DNA of 34,343 nucleotides, from contig NZ_JALEGG010000156.1 in the NCBI RefSeq assembly GCF_022763525.1, positions 1 to 34,343 on the forward strand. The letters run 5' to 3'. The DNA is from Acidovorax sp. GTDB lineage: Bacteria; Pseudomonadota; Gammaproteobacteria; Burkholderiales; Burkholderiaceae_C. The position numbers and the translations under genes are program-made. Of the stretch, positions 23,526-31,720 are shown in pieces; position 1 is the first letter of the stretch; the number at the start of each line of letters is the position of its first letter. The notes beneath the pieces are model-generated. The model made no database searches, was not told the origin of the DNA, and worked only from the letters and a program-made list of their open reading frames with translations.

Positions 23526-24208
23526 GGCTGCGGCGCGTGAATGGCCGCAGGCCCGGGGTGAGTTCCAGCCGCGTGCTGCGCGATGGGGGCCGTCGCATCT
23601 TGCGACGTCTCCAGCAGGGCCAGCAAGCGGTCCACACAGGCATCGATCGAGATCCGGTCCGTGCGCAACGCTAGGTCGGGCGCGAGCGGAGGCTCGTACG
23701 GCGAGTCGATACCTGTGAGATGCGACAGGGCGCCGCTGCGCGCCTTTTGGTAGAGACCCTTGGTATCGCGCTGCTCCGCCACGGCCAGCGGCACATCCAC
23801 GAACACTTCCAGGAAGTCGCCCGGGGCGAAAAGCTCCCGCGCCGCCTGCCGCTCCGCGCGGAACGGGGAGATGAAAGCCACCAGCACCAGCACGCCCGCA
23901 TCGACAAAGAGCCGCGCCACTTCAGCCACCCGGCGCATGTTCTCCACACGGTCCGCGTCCGAGAACCCGAGGTCCTTGCACAGGCCACGCCGGATGTTGT
24001 CGCCGTCGAGGACATACGTGCGCTTCTGCACGCGGTGAAGCGCCACCTCCAGTGCATTGGCCAGCGTGGATTTGCCCGCGCCCGACAGTCCCGTGAACCA
24101 CACGACCCGCCCGCGGTGCCCACCCAGCTGCTCGCGGTTTTCACGGACGAGGGTATAGGGCTGAGCGGCAACGGCTGGCTGGGCGTGGCGGAAGTCGGCG
24201 GGGGGCAT
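23522..24208 (-). CDS. cysC: Adenylylsulfate (APS) kinase
   Basis: 228 residues. It phosphorylates APS with ATP to give PAPS, the donor used by sulfotransferases. Walker [14 protein letters not shown] (Lys46), [22 protein letters not shown] (residues 66-87) and the FISPFR motif with phosphoryl-accepting Ser114 are all intact. [19 protein letters not shown] is the typical lid region. A C-terminal tail of about 30 Ala/Pro/His-rich residues exceeds the usual length. It is the first gene of the island operon, divergent from uvrA. No ATP sulfurylase (cysDN/sat) is in the window, so APS must come from elsewhere in the genome. Its place beside two sulfotransferases argues for dedicated PAPS supply. 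Confidence 0.96.
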   Translation of the reverse strand: MPPADFRHAQPAVAAQPYTLVRENREQLGGHRGRVVWFTGLSGAGKSTLANALEVALHRVQKRTYVLDGDNIRRGLCKDLGFSDADRVENMRRVAEVARLFVDAGVLVLVAFISPFRAERQAARELFAPGDFLEVFVDVPLAVAEQRDTKGLYQKARSGALSHLTGIDSPYEPPLAPDLALRTDRISIDACVDRLLALLETSQDATAPIAQHAAGTHPGPAAIHAPQP

Positions 24209-24410
24209 GGAAGAGGTGGCAATGCACGCATCGACCGAGTGCCGGCGCGTTCTGGCCGAATATCTGCGAATCCTCTCAGGTGCACAAGCAAAAATTTGCG
24301 ACTGTTACCAACCCCCTACAGGAAACGCCTCGCCCGCGCCCATGCCCATGGCCTGCAAAGTGCCTGGGTCACGCGGTCGACCACAGCAGCGAAAGGGGCC
24401 GTGACCTATC
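24209..24410. promoter_or_regulatory. Divergent cysC-operon / uvrA control region
   Basis: A 202-base region that must hold the promoter of the nine-gene island and that of uvrA. An AT-rich patch GCAAAAATTTGCGAC (24288-24302, itself near-palindromic: GCAAA-AA-TTTGC) lies in the middle. TATCAT at 24407-24412 could be a -10 for a shorter uvrA transcript. No clear SOS box (CTGT-N8-ACAG) was found. No -35/-10 pair was fixed. Confidence 0.5.
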
Positions 24411-27400
24411 ATGGTTGGTTTTCCTGCTTCAAGCCACTCCGTGACCGACACCACCGCCCCGTCACCCGCGACACCTGCGGACGGCCTCTACCTCGCCCGC
24501 GCGCTGCGCGAGCAGCGCATCAGCATCCGCGGTGCACGCACGCACAACCTCAAGAACATCGATCTGGACATCCCGCGCAACCAGCTCGTGGTGATCACCG
24601 GGCTGTCGGGCTCGGGCAAATCGAGCCTGGCGTTCGACACGCTCTATGCCGAGGGCCAGCGGCGCTATGTGGAGAGCTTGTCAGCCTATGCGCGGCAGTT
24701 CCTGGGGCGGCTGGACAAGCCCGACGTGGACCTGATCGAGGGCCTCTCGCCCGCGATCTCCATCGAGCAGAAGGCCACCAGCCACAACCCGCGCTCCACC
24801 GTGGGCACGGTGACCGAGATTCACGACTACCTGCGCCTTCTATACGCCCGCGCCGGCACGCCCTACTGCCCCGACCACGGCCTGCCGCTGGCCGCGCAGA
24901 CCGTGAGCCAGATGGTCGATGCCGTGCTGGCACTGCCCGAGGACACCAAGCTCATGCTGCTGGCCCCCGTGGCGCGCGAGAAGAAGGGCGAGTTCACCGA
25001 GCTGTTCGCGCAGATGCAGGCGCTCGGCTACATCCGCTTTCGCGTGGACGGCCAGATCTACGAGCACGAAAACCTGCCGCAGCTGAAGAAGACCGAGAAG
25101 CACAACATCGACGTGGTGATCGACCGCCTGAAGGTCCGCGCCGACATGCAGCAGCGCCTGGCCGAAAGCATCGAGGCCGTTCTGCGCGTGGGCGGCGCCG
25201 AGGGCAACGGCCGCGTGCTGGCGCTGGAGATGGACACGGGCCAGGAGCACCTTTTCAGCAGCAAATTTGCGTGCCCGGTGTGCAGCTATTCGCTGGCCGA
25301 GCTGGAGCCGCGTTTGTTCTCGTTCAACTCGCCGATGGGCGCGTGCCCGGCGTGCGACGGCATTGGCCAGCGCGAGGTGTTCGATGCCGCGCGCGTGGTG
25401 GCCTTCCCCACGCTCAGCCTGGCCAGCGGTGCCATCAAGGGCTGGGACCGGCGCAACGGCTATTACTTTGCGATGCTGGAGAGCCTGGCGCGGCACTACG
25501 GCTTTGATGTGGAGGCGCCGTTCGAATCGCTGCCGGCCAAGGTGCAGCACGCCGTGCTGCACGGATCGGGCGAGGAAGACATCGCCTTCAGCTACATCCT
25601 GGACAGCGGCCCCAACAAGGGCAAGGTCTACAGCAAGAAGCACCCATTCGAAGGCGTGCTGCCCAACATGGCGCGCCGCTACCGCGAGACCGATTCGGTG
25701 GTCGTGCGCGAAGACCTGGCCCGCTTCCGCAGCAGCCAGCCCTGCCCCGAATGCCACGGCACGCGCCTGCGCCGCGAGGCCCGCCATGTGAAGGTGGGCG
25801 AGGGCGAGCAGGCCCGCGCGATCTTCGAGGTGAGCCACGACACCCTGGCCACTTCGCATGCCTGGTTCCAGCACCTCAAGCTCACCGGCGCCAAGGCCGA
25901 GATCGCCGACAAGGTGGTGCGCGAGATCACCACGCGGCTGCAGTTCCTCAACGATGTGGGCCTTAACTACCTGAGCCTGGACCGCAGCGCCGAGACGCTC
26001 TCGGGCGGCGAGGCGCAGCGCATCCGCCTGGCGTCGCAGATCGGCTCCGGCCTCACGGGCGTGATGTACGTACTGGACGAACCCAGCATCGGCCTGCACC
26101 AGCGCGACAACGACCGGCTGATCGCCACGCTGCAGCACCTGCGCGACATTGGCAACAGCGTGATCGTGGTCGAGCACGACGAGGACATGATGCGCGCGGC
26201 CGACCACGTGATCGACATGGGCCCTGGCGCGGGCGTGCACGGCGGCCGCGTGATGGCCCAGGGAACGTACGATGCGGTGCGCAGCCACCCCGAATCGCTG
26301 ACCGGCAAATACCTGTCAGGCGCGCTCTCGATTCCCGTGCCGAAGCGCCGCACGCCCTGGCTGCCGGTGGTGGGCCAGCATGCGCCGCCGCCCGCGCCAG
26401 CCAAGGGCAAGTCGCGCTTTCCGCAGACGGAAGCCAGCAAGCGCCGGGCCGAGCGCATGGCCGAGCACCATGCGCGCCAGGGCGCGGTGCAGGCGCTGCG
26501 CGTGGTGGGCGCCACGGGCAACAACCTGAAGAATGTGAGCGTGGACTTTCCCGTGGGCCTGCTCACCTGCGTGACGGGCGTCTCGGGCTCGGGCAAGAGC
26601 ACGCTGGTCAACGACACGCTGTATGCCGCCGTGGCGCGCCAGATCTACCGCGCCCACGAGGAGCCCGCGCCGCACGAGGAGATCGTGGGCATCGAGTACT
26701 TCGACAAGGTCATCAACGTCGACCAGAGCCCCATCGGCCGCACCCCGCGCAGCAACCCGGCCACCTACACCGGCCTGTTCACGCCCATCCGTGAGCTGAT
26801 GGCCGAGGTCAACACCGCCAAGGAACGCGGCTACGGCCCCGGGCGCTTTTCCTTCAACGTGGCCGGCGGCCGCTGCGAGGCCTGCCAGGGCGACGGCGTG
26901 GTGAAAGTGGAGATGCACTTTTTGCCCGACGTGTACGTGCCCTGCGATGTGTGCCACGGCGAGCGCTACAACCGCGAGACGCTCGAAGTGCTGTGGAAGG
27001 GCAAGAACATCGCGCAGATCCTGGAGCTGACGGTGGAGGACGCGCACGCGTTCTTCAAGGACGTGCCGACCATCGCCCGCAAGCTGCAGACGCTGCTGGA
27101 CGTGGGCCTGTCTTACATCCGCCTGGGCCAGGCAGCCACCACACTTTCGGGCGGCGAAGCGCAGCGCGTGAAGCTGGCGCAAGAGTTATCGAAGCGCGAC
27201 ACCGGCCGCACGCTCTACATCCTGGACGAGCCCACCACCGGCCTGCACTTTGCCGACATCGACCTGCTGCTGAAGGTGCTGCACCAGCTGCGCGACGCGG
27301 GCAACACCATCGTGATCATCGAGCACAACCTCGATGTGATCAAAACCGCCGACTGGCTCATCGACATGGGCCCCGAAGGCGGCGCAGGCGGCGGCACCGT

Positions 27401-27488
27401 GGTGGGTGTGGGCACACCCGAAGAGCTGGCGGCCAACCCGGCCAGCCACACGGGGCGGTATCTGACGCCCTACCTGCGCAAGCCCTGA
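24411..27488 (+). CDS. uvrA: Excinuclease ABC subunit A
   Basis: 1025 residues; E. coli UvrA has 940. It detects bulky DNA lesions with UvrB and starts nucleotide excision repair. Two ABC ATPase modules are present: Walker [11 protein letters not shown] (Lys70) and [13 protein letters not shown] (about residue 727), and two signature/Walker B pairs, [11 protein letters not shown]...[10 protein letters not shown] and [11 protein letters not shown]...[10 protein letters not shown]. Zinc-binding pairs are [12 protein letters not shown] in the first half and [18 protein letters not shown] in the second. The extra length comes from a 35-residue N-terminal leader and an enlarged linker between modules (see findings). 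GTG 24441 is a possible shorter start; ATG 24411 has AAAGGGG 13 bases upstream. Confidence 0.98.
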   Translation: MVGFPASSHSVTDTTAPSPATPADGLYLARALREQRISIRGARTHNLKNIDLDIPRNQLVVITGLSGSGKSSLAFDTLYAEGQRRYVESLSAYARQFLGRLDKPDVDLIEGLSPAISIEQKATSHNPRSTVGTVTEIHDYLRLLYARAGTPYCPDHGLPLAAQTVSQMVDAVLALPEDTKLMLLAPVAREKKGEFTELFAQMQALGYIRFRVDGQIYEHENLPQLKKTEKHNIDVVIDRLKVRADMQQRLAESIEAVLRVGGAEGNGRVLALEMDTGQEHLFSSKFACPVCSYSLAELEPRLFSFNSPMGACPACDGIGQREVFDAARVVAFPTLSLASGAIKGWDRRNGYYFAMLESLARHYGFDVEAPFESLPAKVQHAVLHGSGEEDIAFSYILDSGPNKGKVYSKKHPFEGVLPNMARRYRETDSVVVREDLARFRSSQPCPECHGTRLRREARHVKVGEGEQARAIFEVSHDTLATSHAWFQHLKLTGAKAEIADKVVREITTRLQFLNDVGLNYLSLDRSAETLSGGEAQRIRLASQIGSGLTGVMYVLDEPSIGLHQRDNDRLIATLQHLRDIGNSVIVVEHDEDMMRAADHVIDMGPGAGVHGGRVMAQGTYDAVRSHPESLTGKYLSGALSIPVPKRRTPWLPVVGQHAPPPAPAKGKSRFPQTEASKRRAERMAEHHARQGAVQALRVVGATGNNLKNVSVDFPVGLLTCVTGVSGSGKSTLVNDTLYAAVARQIYRAHEEPAPHEEIVGIEYFDKVINVDQSPIGRTPRSNPATYTGLFTPIRELMAEVNTAKERGYGPGRFSFNVAGGRCEACQGDGVVKVEMHFLPDVYVPCDVCHGERYNRETLEVLWKGKNIAQILELTVEDAHAFFKDVPTIARKLQTLLDVGLSYIRLGQAATTLSGGEAQRVKLAQELSKRDTGRTLYILDEPTTGLHFADIDLLLKVLHQLRDAGNTIVIIEHNLDVIKTADWLIDMGPEGGAGGGTVVGVGTPEELAANPASHTGRYLTPYLRKP

Positions 27489-27501
27489 ATTGGCATGAAA
27501 T

Positions 27502-27552
27502 TGGCCGCCAGCGCTTGTCCATCAAGCGCTGACAGCTATTTAATTCATAGCG
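27502..27552 (-). repeat. Intergenic palindromic repeat, copy 3 (best preserved) between uvrA and hydrolase
   Basis: A hairpin AGCGCTTG (27510-27517) / CAAGCGCT (27523-27530) with loop TCCAT is flanked by GGCC on one side and by a second dyad GCTAT (27535-27539) / ATAGC (27547-27551) on the other. It lies between two convergent genes and may act as a weak bidirectional terminator. Related copies occur at 10102, 14086 and, weakly, 31690. Confidence 0.8.
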
Positions 27553-27558
27553 CCTGAT

Positions 27559-28506
27559 TCAACGCCCCAACAGCCGCGCCACCACGCCATCCAGCGAGGC
27601 CATGAACGTCTCCACGGCACGGGTGTAGTCGCTCTCCAGGCCCAGCTGGGCGTTGATCTCACCGTGGCCCAGGTCTTGCGGCAGCACTTCGGCGCGGCCG
27701 CCCCGGGTGCGGACGTGGCGGGCCATCGCGTCCGACTGCTGGCAGGGGTCGTCCGCGCGCTGGGTGGAGCACACCATCTGCATCGGCGGCGCGCCAGTGG
27801 CCCATTGGTGAAAGGGCGACAGGGCGACCCAGTAGGCGGGGTCCGTGCCGAAGGCGTCGTCGTACAGCGGCAGGTGCGGGGCGCGCATGCGGGCGGGCAC
27901 ATTCATCATGGCGCTGTCCAGGCTCACGGTGCCCAGCCAGGGCCAGGCCCCTTCACGCAGCGCCTGCGGAGCCCGCGCGTTGAGCAAGGCCACCAGGTGC
28001 GCACCGGCCGAATGGCCCATGAGGATGAAGCGCCCCGAGTCCGCCCCCCACTGCGGCGCGCGCTGCTGGGCGGCCATGAGCGCCGCCTGCACATCGCGCT
28101 CCTGCTCGGCCACGGGGGTCTCGGGCAGGAGGCGGTAGTTCACCGAGATCAGCACGAAACCCAGAGGCACCCAGCGGGCCACCTTCTCCTGCACCACGCG
28201 GCCCATGGCCTTGTCCCCGTGGCGCCAGCCGCCCCCGTGCACCATGAAGATGACCGGCGCCCGCACGGCGCTGGCGGCCAGGCCGGTGGGGACGTACACG
28301 TCCATGCGCTGGCGCGGATCGCTGCCGTAGGGCACGTCGGCAATGCGCTGCACACCTGCGGGCAGCGCAGCCTCGGCGGCGGTGGCTTGCTTCTGGGCCA
28401 GGAAGGCACGCAGGCGGCCGCCGTTCTGTGCAGTGGTCTGGGCTTGAACGCTGGCGGTGGTCAGTGTGAGGGCGGCGAGGGCGGTGAGGAGATGGCGCAG
28501 GGACAT
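27559..28506 (-). CDS. Secreted alpha/beta hydrolase (BD-FAE / carboxylesterase-like)
   Basis: 315 residues. The signal peptide MSLRHLLTALAALTLTTASVQA ends before QTTAQNG. The hydrolase core has the oxyanion motif HGGGWRHGDK, GHSAG with the nucleophile serine, VNYRLLPETP and a likely catalytic histidine in DLGHGEINAQL. This is the pattern of hormone-sensitive-lipase/feruloyl-esterase-type carboxylesterases and kynurenine-formamidase-like proteins. The signal peptide implies action in the periplasm or outside. AGGAGC precedes the ATG. The upstream gene on the same strand is 152 bases away, separated by a REP-like palindrome, so it may have its own promoter. The natural ester is unknown. Confidence 0.92.
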   Translation of the reverse strand: MSLRHLLTALAALTLTTASVQAQTTAQNGGRLRAFLAQKQATAAEAALPAGVQRIADVPYGSDPRQRMDVYVPTGLAASAVRAPVIFMVHGGGWRHGDKAMGRVVQEKVARWVPLGFVLISVNYRLLPETPVAEQERDVQAALMAAQQRAPQWGADSGRFILMGHSAGAHLVALLNARAPQALREGAWPWLGTVSLDSAMMNVPARMRAPHLPLYDDAFGTDPAYWVALSPFHQWATGAPPMQMVCSTQRADDPCQQSDAMARHVRTRGGRAEVLPQDLGHGEINAQLGLESDYTRAVETFMASLDGVVARLLGR

Positions 28507-28584
28507 GGGAAAGCTCCTGGTATTGGAAGTGGGATCACAAGGGGGCGAGAGGAAAGGCTTGTTTCAACCCAAACCGGTCACGCT

Positions 28585-28633
28585 GAGCCTGTCGAAGCGC
28601 CGCTCTGGCCGGCGCCCTGGCTTCGACAGGCTC
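28585..28633. repeat. REP/BIME-like palindrome
   Basis: GAGCCTGTCGAAGC (28585-28598) and its exact inverse GCTTCGACAGGCTC (28620-28633) flank a 21-base GC-rich spacer. GCCTGTCGAAG is a common core of extragenic palindromes in several proteobacteria. It lies between two minus-strand genes. Confidence 0.85.
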
Positions 28634-28658
28634 CGCCCGAACGGATTTGTTCAGAACA

Positions 28659-29255
28659 TCAAGGCCGCGTTGGGCAGGCCATGGCCGTGCCACTGGCGTC
28701 ATAGCAAGTGGCGCTGCGGCTCAGACCGCTGTCCTGGTTGTAGCTGCTGTGCGTCTGCACGCTATTGCCGGTGGCGGCGCTGGTGGCCGTGGAGGTGCGG
28801 GACTGCGTCACGGTGCCATCGGCGTTGCGGGTGGCCTCGCCGCTGCTCTGCAGGCTGCCCTGGGCATTCTGGGCCGACAGGCTTGCGCTGTGGCTGGCGC
28901 TGCCGTCTGCATGGCGGGTGGTGCTGCCCTGGCGCACAGCCACCCCGCCTTGCGCACCCACGGCAGCGCCGCGGCTGGTCACGCTCGCGTTGCCCTGCCC
29001 GTCGGTGGTGGCCGTGCGGCCACGCAGCAACGCGCCGTTGGGGCCGATCCTGGCCACGCCGGTGCGGGCTGTGGCGCTGCCGTCGGCGTTGTGCTCTGCG
29101 CGGTGGCGGGTGCGGGCCTGCGCCTCGGCCGGGGCCGCCAGGGCCAGCAGGGCGCCGAGCCCCACGGCCGCGAGGGCCGGTAGCAGCAGCATACGGGTGA
29201 CGAGAGCGGGGCGTTGCGGCGGGCAAGGGTGGGTGAGATGAATCGTCAAAGGCAT
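28659..29255 (-). CDS. Secreted Ser/Thr/Gly-rich protein of unknown function
   Basis: 198 residues. After a short basic N-terminus, a hydrophobic stretch (MLLLPALAAVGLGALLALA) ends at APAEAQA, so it is very likely exported. The mature part is low-complexity and polar with degenerate repeats: HNADGSATARTG, HADGSASHSAS, RNADGTVTQSRTS. A C-terminal pair of cysteines (TCYDASGTAMACP) could form a disulfide. AGGAG precedes ATG 29255. It is transcribed away from an OmpR/EnvZ-type pair across a shared operator region and is likely a target of that system. I do not recognise a family. Confidence 0.8.
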   Translation of the reverse strand: MPLTIHLTHPCPPQRPALVTRMLLLPALAAVGLGALLALAAPAEAQARTRHRAEHNADGSATARTGVARIGPNGALLRGRTATTDGQGNASVTSRGAAVGAQGGVAVRQGSTTRHADGSASHSASLSAQNAQGSLQSSGEATRNADGTVTQSRTSTATSAATGNSVQTHSSYNQDSGLSRSATCYDASGTAMACPTRP

Positions 29256-29335
29256 GGTGGTCGGCTCCTGGAGGTTCGCAGGGCTGTACTGTGGTACCTG
29301 TGTGTGAGCCAGTGATGGCTGTTGCGCGCCAAGGT

Positions 29336-29381
29336 ATGACAAACGATGACAGCCGCCGGGGACGACGTCATGCCTTGTCAT
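29336..29381. promoter_or_regulatory. Symmetric double direct-repeat operator of the two-component system
   Basis: ATGACA (29336-29341) and ATGACA (29346-29351) repeat with a 10-base period. The opposite strand carries ATGACA (29381-29376) and ATGACG (29371-29366) with the same period. The two pairs face each other across 14 bases. Tandem half-sites with a one-turn period are typical of OmpR/PhoB-type regulators. The array is about 80 bases from both divergent start codons. Confidence 0.7.
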
Positions 29382-29461
29382 GCATGCCAGGGGGTGCGGG
29401 GCTTCCGCCAGCATCTACCATTGGCACACCCACGCAGCCGAACGCCTTGTCCCCCTTGCCC

Positions 29462-30205
29462 ATGACCGATCCCCTGGCCAAGATCCTGGTCGCCGACGAC
29501 GAGCCCGACCTGCGCGCCCTGCTGCAGCGCTACCTGAGCGACCAGGGCTACACCGTGCGCGCGGTGGACGGCGCGGGCCCGCTGGATGCACTGCTGCAGC
29601 GCGAGCGCTTCGATGTGCTGGTGCTTGACGTGATGATGCCGGGCGAGGACGGCCTGTCCATCTGCCGGCGCCTGCGCGCGCAGGGCGAGACCATTCCCAT
29701 CCTCATGCTCACCGCGCGCGGCGACCCGGTGGACCGCATCGTCGGCCTGGAGATGGGCGCCGACGACTACCTGCCCAAGCCCTTCAACCCGCGCGAGCTG
29801 CTGGCCCGCATCCAGGCCATGGTGCGGCGCCAGCGCGTGCTGGGCGCACACACGGGGCCACGCCAGGCAGGGGGGCGCATCGCATTCGGCGCGTTCACGC
29901 TGTGGCTCGATGAGCGTCGGCTGGAGCGCGAGGGCCGGGATGTGCCGCTCACCACCGGCGAATTCGCGCTGCTGCAGGCCCTGGCGCAGCAGCCGCACCG
30001 GCCTCTGGGGCGCGACCGCCTGATGGCCCTGGCCTACGGCCACGACCATGCGGCCACCAACCGCAGCATTGATGTGCAGGTGATGCGCCTGCGCAAGCTC
30101 ATCGAGGCCGACCCGGCGCAGCCGCGCCACATCCGCACCGTGTGGGGCGTAGGCTATGTTTTCGTGCCCGAGGGGGCGGCGCCAGACCCGGGCGGCAAGG
30201 CATGA
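29462..30205 (+). CDS. OmpR-family response regulator
   Basis: 247 residues. The receiver domain has the acidic pair Asp12-Asp13 (VADDEPD), phosphorylation site Asp56 (LVLDVMMPGEDG), the switch threonine in MLTARG and the conserved lysine in DYLPKPFNPREL. A winged-helix C-terminal domain follows (PLTTGEFALLQALAQQP; SIDVQVMRLRKLIEADPAQPRHIRTVWGVGYVF in pieces). ATG 29462 begins directly before the receiver; upstream in-frame ATGs would add unrelated residues. The stop overlaps the histidine kinase start by ATGA, so they form a pair. The closest recognisable type is OmpR (EnvZ partner). It probably binds the repeats at 29336-29381. Confidence 0.95.
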   Translation: MTDPLAKILVADDEPDLRALLQRYLSDQGYTVRAVDGAGPLDALLQRERFDVLVLDVMMPGEDGLSICRRLRAQGETIPILMLTARGDPVDRIVGLEMGADDYLPKPFNPRELLARIQAMVRRQRVLGAHTGPRQAGGRIAFGAFTLWLDERRLEREGRDVPLTTGEFALLQALAQQPHRPLGRDRLMALAYGHDHAATNRSIDVQVMRLRKLIEADPAQPRHIRTVWGVGYVFVPEGAAPDPGGKA

Positions 30206-31611
30206 CGGAGGGCACCCGCCCGGCGTCCCCGGCCGACCCGGCCCCCCGGCGCGGGCTCTGGCCGCGCAGCCTTGTGGGCCGCAACCTGCTGCTCATCGCC
30301 GCGCTCATCGTGCTGGGTCAGCTGGTGGCGGCGGTGCTGGTGCGCAAGATGATCTCGGAGCCCCGCGTGGCCCAGGTGGCCGATGGCGTGGCGCGCAATG
30401 TGGCCGCGTTGCGCGCGGGCCTGCAGGCGCTGCCGCCGGCGCAGCGCAGGGCGTTTGTCGAGGCCTTCAACCAAGAGGCGGCCCGCACGGCCCCCGCGGC
30501 AGCCGAAGCCGGCGGGGTCCGCCGCGCGCTGCTGTCCCCGCTGGAGCGGCAATTCATGCAGGCGGTGTCCCGGCGCCTGGGGGGCGATGCGGCAGCCCCC
30601 GCCAGTAGCCCGGCGCCCCCCGCGTGGCGGCGCGACAGCAGCGGCGTGCTGGAGCTGCGCGTGGCTTTCGAGGGTGAGGACTATTGGCTCCACCTGCCCA
30701 GCGTGTTCCCCACGCGCGAGTTCACCGGTGCCTGGCTTCTGGCCACCCTGGTCAGCATGCTGCTGGCGCTGCTGGGCGCGTGGTGGCTGCAGCGGCACCT
30801 CCATCGGCCGCTGGGCCAGTTGGTGGCAGCGGCGCGCCAGCTGGCGCAGGGCCAGCCGACCGCCCCGCTGCCCGAGGACGGCCCCGACGAACTGGCCAGC
30901 GTGGGCCGCAGCTTCAACCAGATGGCACAGAGCCTGACCACAGCCGACCACGAGCGCGCACTGATGCTCGCGGGTGTCTCGCACGATCTGCGCACGCCGC
31001 TGACCAAGCTGCGGCTGGGGGTGGAGATTGCCGGGGCGCAGATGGACGCAGCGCTGGCGGCAAGCATGGCGCGCAGCGTCGAAGAAATGGATGCCATCGT
31101 GGGTCAGTTCCTGACCTTCGCGCGCAGCGGCGAGGCCGAGGCGCCCACCACCGCGTCACTCAATGCGCTGGCGCAGGCCGTGGCCGAAGCGCAGGCCGAC
31201 CATGGCCGCACCCTGGTGCTGGAGCTGGCGCCAGACCTGCCCGACGGGCCCGTGCACCCGCAGGCGCTGCGCCGGGCGCTGGACAACCTGGTGGAGAACG
31301 CATGGCGCCATGGCGCCGCCCCGGTGGTGGTGCGCACGGGCAGTGGCGCGCAGCAGGTGTGGATCGAGGTGGCGGACCATGGAGGCGGCATGGACGCTGG
31401 CGAGCTGGACCGCATGCGCCAGCCGTTTGTGCGCGGCGGCGGCGCGGCGCGTACGGGGACGCCCGGCGCCGGGCTGGGCCTGGCGATCGCCGAACGTGTG
31501 GCACGCGCGCATGGGGGCATGCTGGCATTGCACAGCGCACCTGGTCAGGGTCTGCGCGCACGGCTGGTGCTGCCGCTGGCAGGGACCGATGGCCAGCCCG
31601 CAAAGTCGTGA
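30202..31611 (+). CDS. EnvZ-type sensor histidine kinase
   Basis: 469 residues. TM1 is LLLIAALIVLGQLVAAVLV (about 30-48), then a periplasmic sensor region of about 130 residues, TM2 AWLLATLVSMLLALLGAWWL, a HAMP linker (RPLGQLVAAARQLAQGQ) and the H-box AGVSHDLRTPLTKLR with His261. The ATPase domain has NLVENAWRHGA (N box), ADHGGGMD (G1) and GAGLGLAIAERVARAHGG (G2). All catalytic parts are intact. The periplasmic part is Ala-rich and charged, with no recognised sensor fold, so the signal is unknown. An (AACG)5 repeat starts at the last base of its stop codon. Confidence 0.95.
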   Translation: MTEGTRPASPADPAPRRGLWPRSLVGRNLLLIAALIVLGQLVAAVLVRKMISEPRVAQVADGVARNVAALRAGLQALPPAQRRAFVEAFNQEAARTAPAAAEAGGVRRALLSPLERQFMQAVSRRLGGDAAAPASSPAPPAWRRDSSGVLELRVAFEGEDYWLHLPSVFPTREFTGAWLLATLVSMLLALLGAWWLQRHLHRPLGQLVAAARQLAQGQPTAPLPEDGPDELASVGRSFNQMAQSLTTADHERALMLAGVSHDLRTPLTKLRLGVEIAGAQMDAALAASMARSVEEMDAIVGQFLTFARSGEAEAPTTASLNALAQAVAEAQADHGRTLVLELAPDLPDGPVHPQALRRALDNLVENAWRHGAAPVVVRTGSGAQQVWIEVADHGGGMDAGELDRMRQPFVRGGGAARTGTPGAGLGLAIAERVARAHGGMLALHSAPGQGLRARLVLPLAGTDGQPAKS

Positions 31612-31630
31612 ACGAACGAACGAACGAACG
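31611..31630 (+). repeat. (AACG)5 tandem repeat
   Basis: Five perfect AACG units start at the last base of the kinase stop codon. Length changes would alter only the 3' untranslated region. Confidence 0.9.
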
Positions 31631-31689
31631 ACCGAGCGAGTGGGCGGGCTGCCGGCCCCTCGCCCCACCTGCCGCGCCGAAAGGCATTT

Positions 31690-31720
31690 ACCAGCGCAGA
31701 AAGCTATTGAATCTGCAGCG
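31690..31720 (+). repeat. Intergenic palindromic repeat, copy 4 (weak)
   Basis: ACCAGCGCAGAAAGCTATT then GAATCTGCAGCG resembles the right half of the uvrA-side element (AGCGCTGACAGCTATT then TAATTCATAGCG) with several differences. It overlaps the last codons of the chemoreceptor gene on the other strand (stop at 31704-31706). Tentative. Confidence 0.4.

Noticed and set aside
24209-24410. LexA (SOS) box upstream of uvrA
   Set aside because: No CTGT-N8-ACAG pattern was found in the region by eye.
31611-31630. (AACG)5 as a phase-variation switch
   Set aside because: It begins at the end of the stop codon, so slippage would not change the kinase reading frame.
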